This document shows, piece by piece, positions 33,774 through 39,981 of a stretch of 39,981 nucleotides of DNA. A program made the translations under genes and the position numbers. Numbering within the stretch: the first letter of the stretch is position 1; each line of letters opens with the position of its first letter. Below the pieces are notes generated by a model. That model was given only the letters and a program-made list of their open reading frames with translations, was not told where the DNA came from and searched no databases. Origin of the DNA: Flavobacteriales bacterium (GTDB taxonomy: Bacteria; Bacteroidota; Bacteroidia; Flavobacteriales_D; Sanyastnellaceae); NCBI GenBank assembly GCA_002862785.1, contig PKDZ01000056.1, positions 1 to 39,981 on the forward strand, written 5' to 3'.

Positions 33774-36380
33774 ATGGAGGAGCAACACAAGACGAGCCCA
33801 CAGGAAGCCCCGGAGGCCCAGCGGACTGCCCGGAGGGGCTGGCGTTGGGTGCTGGCGTTGGCGCTGGTTCTGCTCGTTGCGTTTTCTGCCGGCATGGCGT
33901 GGATGTCGAGGGGGTTGGAGGCTCGGGTCATCGAGGCGGTCCGTCCGCATTTGGCCACGGATGTTGCGGTGGGATCGGTGTCCCTGTCGCTGTGGTCCGC
34001 ATGGCCGGACGTGGAGGTCATCCTCCAGGACGTGCGGGTAGAGGACGCCATCGAGCGGGGACAGGACTTCGTGCAGTTGAAGGAGCTGGGGTTCCGCATG
34101 GGGTGGTGGCCCTTGCTGGAGGACCGTCTGGACGTCCGAGCGCTTCGGCTTCAAGGGGGACGCTTGCGTGTTCACCGCACCCGCTCCGGACAGGAGAACT
34201 GGGTGTTCTGGACGGCTGGATTGGGAGAGTCCGAGGGTCTCGAAAGCTGGAGCATTGAACGGTTCATGCTGCGGGATGTGGAATTGGAAGGGGAATGGAA
34301 TGGGGAAGGGGAACCGGTTTCTTGGTCCGGCATGGTGTCGGTTGCCAACATGGCCCTCACGTCATTGGAGGAAGGGATTGAGTGGCAAGGTGAGGCCAAT
34401 GTGCAGCGGCTGTTGCTGGAGACAGGGGACGACCGGTGGTTGGATGGCCGAACGGTCCGGTGCGTCCTCGATGGTCGCTTGGAAGGAGGCGACGTGCGGA
34501 TGAACCTGACGGAGGCCGCACTGGGTGACGGACGGATCGAGGTGCCGCTTTCGGGGCAATTGACGTCGGATGTTGACGGCTTCAGCTTGGCGTTGACGTC
34601 GGAGCGGTATGCTGTGTCGGCGGCGAAAGCCACACTGCCTCCAGCTGTGTATGCCTCATTGGAGCCTGTGTTGCGCGGAATGGAGGGGCAGGTGGCATTG
34701 GACGTGGAGATTGGTCGTCTTCCAGAAAGCCGCCATTGGACCGGTCCCGAGGACGGAGATTGGAATGGCGAGTGGGCCGCACGGGTGGAGCCGAAGGGCT
34801 TGACCCGTGCCGAGGAGGCGGGTCGGATCGATTGGACCGCAGGACGACTCGAGGCGTTCAGTGTGGCCAAAGGGTGGAGGGCCAATGCCCCCGCTTTGGC
34901 CTTGTCGTTGGCCGGCGGAGAGTTCGCCGGCGGCGCAGAGGCCCGGGAAACAGAGGGAAGAGTGGAGTTGGTGGTGCAAGGCCGAGGGGTGTTTCGCCCG
35001 GCGGGCCTTTGGTCGTGGTTGCCCATTCCGGCGGATGCGCCTTGGACCGCTTTGGAGGTACAAGCTGGTGGCCGCATCAATGTTAACGGATCGGTTGACC
35101 TGACGTTCGAGGATGGCACCTTGACCTCGTGGGCGGCGGCCCCGGAGTCTCAGATTTTGGTGACCGGATTGGCGGTGAACCAGGCGGAAAGCGCCCTTGG
35201 TTTGGACCGATTTGTCGCTCAGACGGACCCCGGAGGGACAGGGTGGAATGGGCGATTGGAAGGGGTGACGTTGCCTGGGGCATCAGGAGATTTGGAGGCC
35301 GCGTGGACGGGGGAAGAAGGCCGTGTGAACGTGGCCTTGGACCGTGTGGATGTGGATGCGGTGCTCCCTGTCGTTCAACCATGGATCGAAGGGCCGGAGG
35401 GAGAAGCGGGTGCGCTGGGCGGCGTGTGGGCCGTAGAGGTGCAAACGGGGCCCTTGACGCAGGGCGACCTGGAGCTGGACCAGATGGCGTTGCAAGCAGA
35501 ATGGCGTGGAGGAGAGTTGGAGATCAAATCGTTGGATGCTGCAGGAATGGGGGGCAGGGTCGAGGCGACCGGGAAGATCAATGGTCGGCTTGCCCGATTC
35601 GACGGGGCCCTGATGGATGCCGATTTGGCGCAGGTGCTCGAAGGAACTTCCGGATTGGGTCAGGAGACCCTGCTGCCGCGCCATGTGAGGGGACGGGTCT
35701 GGGCCGAAGGCACGGTGTCTTACGAGTTTGATCGGCAGGGAACCCCGCCGTGGGATTCAGATGTCCGTGTTCGGATGGAACAACTGGAGCTCATCGGGTT
35801 CGAGTTACTGCAGGAGATTCCCGAGGTGCTCGAATCCGAGAGGAAGTACCGCCTCATTGCTGACGCCCAGGATTTGAGGCGTCGGTTGAAGCGGGTTCGC
35901 TTCGAGCCAGTGGATGCGCAGGTGGAGTTGGAACGCGGATTGATCACGCTGGCCCCCGCGGAGGTTCGGTCCGATGCGATGGACGTCGGGGTGAAAGGAT
36001 GGTACCGCATGGAGGGACCGATGGATTTCACCTTGGACTTTGCCCTGCGGGACCTGAAGTCGGGAGAGGGCGAATTCGGGCCGATGGAAGAGGATGGCCT
36101 CGGCCACCGGTTCTTCCTGGCCATTGGGGGAACACTGGAGAACCCGAAATTCGGGTATGACCGTCGGGCGCACCAAGAGCACCGACGCGAAGAGCGTCAG
36201 GGGGCGTGGGACCGGTTGCGCGGCGCCATCACGGGAGACTCGGTGCCACCAGAGGAGGAGCCGTCTGGTTCTCTGGATGCAGGGACATCGACCATCCCCA
36301 TGGTGACGGAAGGGCCGGAACCGCAACCGGACGCCGCTAAGAAGCCGCCTTCCGTGCTGGACGACGACGACGATTGGTGA
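33774..36380 (+). CDS. AsmA-family envelope protein
   Basis: An 868-residue protein with one N-terminal transmembrane helix (about residues 22-43) and a long periplasmic part. The AsmA pattern is seen just after the helix (SRGLEARVIEAV, then VAVGSVSLSLWSAWPDVEV) and in the C-terminal half (DMDVGVKGWYRMEGPMDFTLDF-like segments at about 720-760). AsmA-like proteins are thought to form lipid-conducting grooves between the membranes. The C-terminus is highly charged and proline-rich and ends DDDDDW. It is divergent from the SOD gene. An AATCTTTG element at 33753-33760 resembles a -7 box. Confidence 0.85.
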   Translation: MEEQHKTSPQEAPEAQRTARRGWRWVLALALVLLVAFSAGMAWMSRGLEARVIEAVRPHLATDVAVGSVSLSLWSAWPDVEVILQDVRVEDAIERGQDFVQLKELGFRMGWWPLLEDRLDVRALRLQGGRLRVHRTRSGQENWVFWTAGLGESEGLESWSIERFMLRDVELEGEWNGEGEPVSWSGMVSVANMALTSLEEGIEWQGEANVQRLLLETGDDRWLDGRTVRCVLDGRLEGGDVRMNLTEAALGDGRIEVPLSGQLTSDVDGFSLALTSERYAVSAAKATLPPAVYASLEPVLRGMEGQVALDVEIGRLPESRHWTGPEDGDWNGEWAARVEPKGLTRAEEAGRIDWTAGRLEAFSVAKGWRANAPALALSLAGGEFAGGAEARETEGRVELVVQGRGVFRPAGLWSWLPIPADAPWTALEVQAGGRINVNGSVDLTFEDGTLTSWAAAPESQILVTGLAVNQAESALGLDRFVAQTDPGGTGWNGRLEGVTLPGASGDLEAAWTGEEGRVNVALDRVDVDAVLPVVQPWIEGPEGEAGALGGVWAVEVQTGPLTQGDLELDQMALQAEWRGGELEIKSLDAAGMGGRVEATGKINGRLARFDGALMDADLAQVLEGTSGLGQETLLPRHVRGRVWAEGTVSYEFDRQGTPPWDSDVRVRMEQLELIGFELLQEIPEVLESERKYRLIADAQDLRRRLKRVRFEPVDAQVELERGLITLAPAEVRSDAMDVGVKGWYRMEGPMDFTLDFALRDLKSGEGEFGPMEEDGLGHRFFLAIGGTLENPKFGYDRRAHQEHRREERQGAWDRLRGAITGDSVPPEEEPSGSLDAGTSTIPMVTEGPEPQPDAAKKPPSVLDDDDDW

Positions 36381-36401
36381 TGGGATTCAAGACCAAGCAG
36401 C

Positions 36402-36429
36402 TTGATGTATCGACAAGCGTTAATATTTG
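36402..36429 (+). promoter_or_regulatory. Promoter of the candidate small RNA
   Basis: TTG (36402-36404), a 17-base gap and AATATTTG (36422-36429) fit TTG-N17-23-TAnnTTTG with one mismatch. The predicted start is near 36436, directly before the first hairpin. A second, weaker candidate, TATATTGA, lies at 36431-36438. Confidence 0.5.
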
Positions 36430-36435
36430 GTATAT

Positions 36436-36533
36436 TGAACCCCCCGCCGCGAAATGAACCTCGCCGGGGAGCTTAACCAAATTGACTTGGGACCTCCCAA
36501 GGGTGAAGACGTCGGCTTTGAGCCGGCGTTTTT
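36436..36533 (+). ncRNA. Candidate three-hairpin small RNA or leader attenuator
   Basis: About 98 bases folding into three consecutive hairpins. Hairpin 1 pairs 36442-36446 with 36465-36469 and 36449-36452 with 36461-36464, with a two-base bulge. Hairpin 2 is a perfect seven-base-pair stem (36486-36492 with 36495-36501). Hairpin 3 is an intrinsic terminator. A promoter-like sequence lies just upstream. This layout is that of a free small RNA, but the kinase gene begins 98 bases downstream, so a leader with premature termination is the alternative. It does not resemble 6S, SRP, RNase P or tmRNA. Confidence 0.5.
36510..36533 (+). terminator. Intrinsic terminator upstream of the second kinase gene
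   Basis: An eight-base-pair stem (36510-36517 with 36521-36528, one G-T pair) with a three-base loop, followed by five T (36529-36533). It stands 98 bases before a start codon and 130 after the AsmA stop, so it ends a short separate transcript or readthrough from AsmA. Confidence 0.78.
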
Positions 36534-36588
36534 GCATTTCGAGCCCAACGGAGACGGGGACTCGTGTCGGGTCCAGAGTGGGCCTGCA

Positions 36589-36596
36589 TACCTTTT
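36589..36596 (+). promoter_or_regulatory. -7-like element of the second kinase gene
   Basis: TACCTTTT matches TAnnTTTG in all but the last position and lies 34 bases before the ATG at 36631 and downstream of the terminator, so the kinase could have its own promoter. No TTG at the proper distance was found. Confidence 0.4.
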
Positions 36597-36630
36597 CGCA
36601 TCGGTTCGCGTTTGACCCCCGACTTCAACC

Positions 36631-38124
36631 ATGGCCCTCCGCAACAAGCAGACTTCCCGCATTGTCCTCCTTCTCGGGGCGACGGCCATCGTGACGTTGA
36701 CCCTGTGGTCCAGCGGACGCATCGCGCGCACGCTCCGGGCGGAGGAGCAACGGAAGGTGGAGTTGTGGTCGGAAGCCATCGTCCAACGGGCGGAGCTGGT
36801 CCGGTACACGGATGCCCTCTTCGCCTCGCTGAGGACGGAGGAGCGGGACAAGGCCGACTTGATGGGCGAGGCCTACCGGATCATCCAGGAGGCTGAGCCG
36901 GGCGCCCCCATTGACCTGACCTTCATCACCCGCTTCATCCAGGGAAACCGGACGATTCCTGTGCTCGTCTACAAGGATGGCAAGCTTCAGGCGGACATCC
37001 ATGTGCCGGAGCCGTTGCGGACCCCGGAACGTCTCGACTCGATGCGGGTCACCCTCGAGGCCAAAGGGTCGGTGATCGAGTTCGAAGAGGGCCTCATGGT
37101 CTACTACGACCAGAGCAACCGGTTCCGGGAATTGCGCTCGGTGATGGACGACATCATCCACTCCTTCATCTCGGAGACGGTGATCAATTCGGCGTCGATT
37201 CCGGTGCTGTTGGCCGACTCCTCGCTCCAACGTGTGCTGCAGGCGGACCGCTTCGCTGAGGCCGACCTCGCGGACACGACGGCGCTCATCCAGCGGTTGG
37301 CCGCGACCAACCCACCGATTGCGCTGGATCTGCCGGAGACGGGTCGTCGCTGGATCCTCTACGATGAGTCCATTGTGCTGAAGCAGCTCCGGTTCTTTCC
37401 GGTCGTCCAGTTGTTGATCATCGGGGGCTTTTTGCTGCTCGCCTATTCGACGTTCAGTGCCTTTCGCCGGTCGGAGCAGAACCGGGTTTGGGTCGGCATG
37501 GCCAAGGAGACGGCCCATCAGCTTGGCACACCGCTGTCGGCCCTCTTGGCCTGGGTCGAGGTGCTGCGTGGCGAGGGGGTTTCCGAAGAGGTACTGGGTG
37601 AACTCGGCAAGGATTTGGATCGCTTGAGGACCGTCACCGACCGCTTCTCCAAGATTGGTTCTGACCCGGAGTTGGGGGTGGACAATCTGGGCGCCTTTGT
37701 CACCGAAACGATGGGCTATCTCGGGCGCCGCATGCCGCGCGCGGTGACCTTCCAAGTGGCGGTGCCGGACGTTGCGGTGTCTGTGGCCTACAACCCCGCT
37801 CTGTTTGGATGGGTACTCGAAAACCTGACCAAGAATGCGGTGGACGCCATGGAAGGATCCGGTTCGCTTGGGGTCACTTTGACCGTCGAACAAGGAAAGG
37901 CCCAATTGGATGTGGAGGACAACGGAAAGGGCATGCCGCGCCGAATTCAACGGCAGATTTTTGACCCCGGCTTCAGTACGAAGGCCCGCGGGTGGGGGCT
38001 GGGTCTGAGCTTGGTCAAGCGCATTGTCAAGGAATACCACGGTGGGCAGATCGTCATTCACCGGAGCGAGGAAGGGGTTGGCACCACCTTCCGGGTCACC
38101 CTTCCGGTGGATTCCGGCAGTTGA
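36631..38124 (+). CDS. Membrane sensor histidine kinase, orphan
   Basis: A 497-residue kinase: transmembrane helix 1 (about 10-28), a periplasmic or extracytoplasmic sensor domain of about 230 residues, transmembrane helix 2 (about 258-276), and directly after it the phosphoacceptor segment with His296 in ETAHQLGTPLSALLAW. The ATPase domain has LENLTKNAVDAM, VEDNGKGMP and GFSTKARGWGLGLSLV. The AHQLGTPLS and RGWGLGLSL forms mark a Bacteroidota-specific subgroup; no HAMP domain is seen. No response regulator is adjacent, and the sensed signal is unknown. tRNA-Leu follows on the same strand. Confidence 0.92.
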   Translation: MALRNKQTSRIVLLLGATAIVTLTLWSSGRIARTLRAEEQRKVELWSEAIVQRAELVRYTDALFASLRTEERDKADLMGEAYRIIQEAEPGAPIDLTFITRFIQGNRTIPVLVYKDGKLQADIHVPEPLRTPERLDSMRVTLEAKGSVIEFEEGLMVYYDQSNRFRELRSVMDDIIHSFISETVINSASIPVLLADSSLQRVLQADRFAEADLADTTALIQRLAATNPPIALDLPETGRRWILYDESIVLKQLRFFPVVQLLIIGGFLLLAYSTFSAFRRSEQNRVWVGMAKETAHQLGTPLSALLAWVEVLRGEGVSEEVLGELGKDLDRLRTVTDRFSKIGSDPELGVDNLGAFVTETMGYLGRRMPRAVTFQVAVPDVAVSVAYNPALFGWVLENLTKNAVDAMEGSGSLGVTLTVEQGKAQLDVEDNGKGMPRRIQRQIFDPGFSTKARGWGLGLSLVKRIVKEYHGGQIVIHRSEEGVGTTFRVTLPVDSGS

Positions 38125-38128
38125 GGGC

Positions 38129-38136
38129 TAAATTCG
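38129..38136 (+). promoter_or_regulatory. -7-like element of tRNA-Leu
   Basis: TAAATTCG matches TAnnTTTG with one mismatch and ends 11 bases before the mature tRNA. No upstream TTG at the right distance was found. Confidence 0.4.
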
Positions 38137-38147
38137 CCGTCCTCCTT

Positions 38148-38228
38148 GCCCGGATGGCGGAATTGGTAGACGCGCTCGACTCAAACTCGAGTTCCATTGG
38201 AGTGTGGGTTCGAGTCCCACTCCGGGTA
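38148..38228 (+). tRNA. tRNA-Leu (anticodon CAA)
   Basis: A cloverleaf can be drawn: acceptor GCCCGGA with TCCGGGT, D arm with TGGCGGAATTGGTAGACG, anticodon stem CTCGA/TCGAG around CTCAAAC (anticodon CAA, codon TTG), the long variable arm typical of leucine tRNA, and T arm GTGGG-TTCGAGT-CCCAC. The first acceptor pair is G-U, and CCA is not encoded (CAC follows the discriminator A). Confidence 0.95.
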
Positions 38229-38258
38229 CACACAGCTTCTCGAAGTCGGGGAGAAGCC

Positions 38259-38310
38259 ATGAGGCCACGAGAGTACTCGTCGTCCGAGTTCCTGCTTAGT
38301 TTGGCCTCAT
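38259..38310 (+). repeat. Inverted repeat abutting the start of a small gene
   Basis: ATGAGGCCA (38259-38267) and TGGCCTCAT (38302-38310) are exact inverted copies, with a small inner hairpin (CGAG/CTCG). The right arm ends one base before the ATG at 38312. In RNA it would fold the start region into a stem. A shorter hairpin precedes it (38237-38242 with 38251-38256 approximately), which could belong to the end of the tRNA transcript. Confidence 0.5.
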
Positions 38311-38311
38311 C

Positions 38312-38530
38312 ATGAGGCACTTGGTCATCATCGTTCTATTCTTATGGGTCATCGTCGCTGTCCACCTTTTCTACAAGATGCTGGCCGACAAGCCCTTTCC
38401 CAAGCGCTATCAATTTGAGTCCCGCGCGGAGTGGTTCGAGGCTTGGAGGGTGGAGTTCTTCTCTTGGGTTCATTTGGCCTCGGCCGTGGGCCTCTACGCG
38501 CTCATTTGGATGGTGGACCAAGGGCTCTGA
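38312..38530 (+). CDS. Small two-helix membrane protein, unknown
   Basis: A 72-residue protein with hydrophobic helices at about residues 3-20 and 50-67 joined by a charged loop (KPFPKRYQFESRAEWFEAW). No family is recognised. It sits alone between tRNA-Leu and a type IX cargo gene, with an inverted repeat directly before the start. Codon use looks like the neighbours, and the regular membrane topology supports a real gene, but expression is unproven. Confidence 0.6.
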   Translation: MRHLVIIVLFLWVIVAVHLFYKMLADKPFPKRYQFESRAEWFEAWRVEFFSWVHLASAVGLYALIWMVDQGL

Positions 38531-38575
38531 TCGTCGAATTACGCGCCGCTGGGCGGCGTCCCTATCTTGGGATTC

Positions 38576-39577
38576 ATGCGATTCCCTCTCCTTAATCTCC
38601 TTCTTCTGGGGTGTTCAGGCGTCTTGGGCCAACCGGTGTTGCAGCCGTTTGACTTGAACCCGCTTGGATACACGGCTGATGTCATTGCGGCCGAGTTCAT
38701 CGCGCCGACGCCCGCCAGTGATCAGCCCCAGACCTGGGATTTCAGTGGGGTGTCCGGGTCGGCCGTGGCGCTGTTTGCCTTGGAGCCCTCGACCCTGTCA
38801 CCATTCAATGATGCTTTTTCGGGGGCGGAGTGGACCAACACCGTGGGAGATCAGGTCGGGTTTTGGGCGTTGCAGGAAGGCAACTTCACCATTTTGGGCA
38901 GTGCGAATGCGGCCAATGGGGTGACCATTCCCTTCGTCGACCCGCTGGTCCAGTGGACCCTTCCGATGGAGTTTGGTGAAGTTGTGGAGGATACATTTTC
39001 GGCGGACATGATGTTGTTTGGTCAACCGTATTCCCTCGTCGGAGAAGCGACCACGGAGGTGGACGCGTGGGGCGCTTTGGTGATGCCGGACGGAACGGAG
39101 ATCGAGGAGGTGTTGCGGGCGAATTATGCGCAGACCTATGAGGAGGCCTACGCTGGGGACACGAACACATGGGTCTTGAATCAGGTGTTCTACTTCGCGC
39201 AGGACTCCATCATGCCGGTGTTCTTTCACGAAGACCTGGTGGTGTTGGATGTGGACAGCAATCAGATTTTGGCCGTGACGGATGTGGCGTGGTACGCCAA
39301 TCATCTGTTGTCGCTGCCTGAGGTGGAGATGGAGGTGGTGTCGTTGCCGTATCCGAACCCTGTGGACCGGGGGCAGGATGTGCAATGGGAACTGCCCCGA
39401 GGGTGGTCCTGGGAGGCCGTCGCTGCGGACGGTCGTCGCCTTGCCGAGGGGAGGGCGGGTGGTTTTGGCCCGGTGTCAATCCCGACGGGCAAATGGGACA
39501 CAGGCATCGTCTTGCTCGTTCCCCGATCGTCCGATGGTCGGGCGGTGGGCCAACCCCATCGGGTGTTCGTGCGTTAA
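38576..39577 (+). CDS. Secreted protein with type IX C-terminal sorting domain
   Basis: A 333-residue protein with an N-terminal signal (MRFPLLNLLLLGCSGVLG, cut before QPV) and a beta-rich body of unknown fold. The last 80 residues look like a type A sorting domain: SLPYPNPVDRGQDVQWELP, then a G-rich turn, GKWDTGIVLLV and the final HRVFVR. Such tails direct export by the type IX system, of which PorW (7652) is a part. LLLGC could also be read as a poor lipobox. The ATG at 38576 is preferred to the TTG at 38567, which falls within a TATCTTGG promoter-like element. Confidence 0.8.
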   Translation: MRFPLLNLLLLGCSGVLGQPVLQPFDLNPLGYTADVIAAEFIAPTPASDQPQTWDFSGVSGSAVALFALEPSTLSPFNDAFSGAEWTNTVGDQVGFWALQEGNFTILGSANAANGVTIPFVDPLVQWTLPMEFGEVVEDTFSADMMLFGQPYSLVGEATTEVDAWGALVMPDGTEIEEVLRANYAQTYEEAYAGDTNTWVLNQVFYFAQDSIMPVFFHEDLVVLDVDSNQILAVTDVAWYANHLLSLPEVEMEVVSLPYPNPVDRGQDVQWELPRGWSWEAVAADGRRLAEGRAGGFGPVSIPTGKWDTGIVLLVPRSSDGRAVGQPHRVFVR

Positions 39578-39613
39578 CCCCATGCCCGACTCGGGCGTGA
39601 AGAACCAAGGAGC

Positions 39614-39981
39614 ATGTTGACGAAGAAGGCACAATACGCATTCCGGGCCCTGACCGTGTTGGCGAAGCGCCAGGCACAGGAAGAGGACGCCACGCTGTGG
39701 ACCAGCGCACGGGACATTGTGGCCGCTTCGCCGATGAGCCTCAAGTTCCTTGAGCAGATTTTGGTCGACCTCAAGGCGGGCGGCATCATCAAGAGTCGGA
39801 GGGGCCCCACGGGAGGGCACGCCCTGAGTGGTCCGGCGGAAGACATCTTGCTGGCCAAGGTGATTCGGCTCATGGACGGACCGATTGCGCCGCTGTCTTG
39901 CGTGAGCCTGCACTTCTATGAGCGGTGCGAGGATTGTGTCGAAGAGGACTGCGGGCTGCACCGGATGATGGTGGAGGTCCG
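39614..39981 (+). CDS. Rrf2-family transcriptional regulator, 3' end cut by the window
   Basis: The first 122 residues of an Rrf2/IscR-type regulator. The N-terminal winged helix-turn-helix is clear (KKAQYAFRALTVLA, SPMSLKFLEQILVDLKAGGIIKSRRGPTGGHAL). Cysteines at residues 96, 105, 108 and 113 lie in the dimerisation-helix region where IscR and relatives bind an iron-sulfur cluster, so a redox or iron-sulfur sensing role is possible; the spacing differs from the C-x5-C-x5-C of IscR. The target is unknown. Confidence 0.9.
   Translation, partial: MLTKKAQYAFRALTVLAKRQAQEEDATLWTSARDIVAASPMSLKFLEQILVDLKAGGIIKSRRGPTGGHALSGPAEDILLAKVIRLMDGPIAPLSCVSLHFYERCEDCVEEDCGLHRMMVEV

Noticed and set aside
36454-36615. 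A 53-codon frame starting with ATG in the structured region before the second kinase gene
   Set aside because: It runs through the terminator hairpin and U run and has no recognisable protein character; the RNA structure explains the region better. A leader peptide cannot be excluded.

Overview
The window looks like a chromosomal segment of a fairly high-GC member of the Bacteroidota, most probably a Flavobacteriales-like marine lineage. The evidence is a set of families largely restricted to that phylum: a PorW/SprE-type type IX secretion lipoprotein, DUF4270, DUF4837, DUF3098, a short stand-alone glycogen/starch-synthase-like protein, a histidine-rich AtpB, and a protein with a C-terminal type IX sorting domain. 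Several upstream regions carry the Bacteroidota promoter form (TTG, a 17-23 nt gap, TAnnTTTG), and Shine-Dalgarno sequences are not obvious. No insertion sequence, prophage, CRISPR array or foreign island was seen; this is mostly core genome.

Layout. 1-375: the 5' part of rpiB (minus). 376-826: a non-coding, C-rich stretch crowded with DnaA-box-like words and inverted repeats, a candidate replication origin. 827-5444: a secreted MORN-repeat protein, a four-PAS HisKA_2 histidine kinase and a REC-LytTR regulator, ended by a strong terminator that also faces a minus-strand tRNA-Asn. 5694-6656: a PfkB-family sugar kinase. 6657-7523: an M23 peptidase, divergent from porW. 7652-17933: porW, bactofilin, atpZ, a DUF6168-like gene, atpB-E-F-H-A-G and an NtrY-like kinase overlapping atpG; atpD and atpC are absent, as is usual in this phylum.

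17985-25511 holds mainly minus-strand genes: a cyclase-family hydrolase, an outer-membrane beta-barrel protein, glmS, a DUF4270 lipoprotein and the glycogen-synthase-like gene, with one plus-strand PLP decarboxylase between them. 25682-32929 runs on the plus strand: panC, tatA, an MltD-like lytic transglycosylase, a DUF4837 lipoprotein, a SlyD-like isomerase, a HAD phosphatase, ftsX, DUF3098, uppP and an unknown lipoprotein. These are mainly envelope and cell-division functions. A minus-strand Mn-type superoxide dismutase with a Tat-like lipoprotein signal follows, then an AsmA-family protein, a candidate structured small RNA or attenuator (36436-36533), a second orphan histidine kinase, tRNA-Leu(CAA), a small membrane protein, a type IX cargo protein and the start of an Rrf2 regulator.

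The most interesting items are the candidate oriC, the three-hairpin RNA upstream of the second orphan kinase, the exported Tat-type superoxide dismutase, and the kinase fused by overlap to the end of the ATP synthase operon. All functional calls rest on reading motifs by eye; no database search was run.
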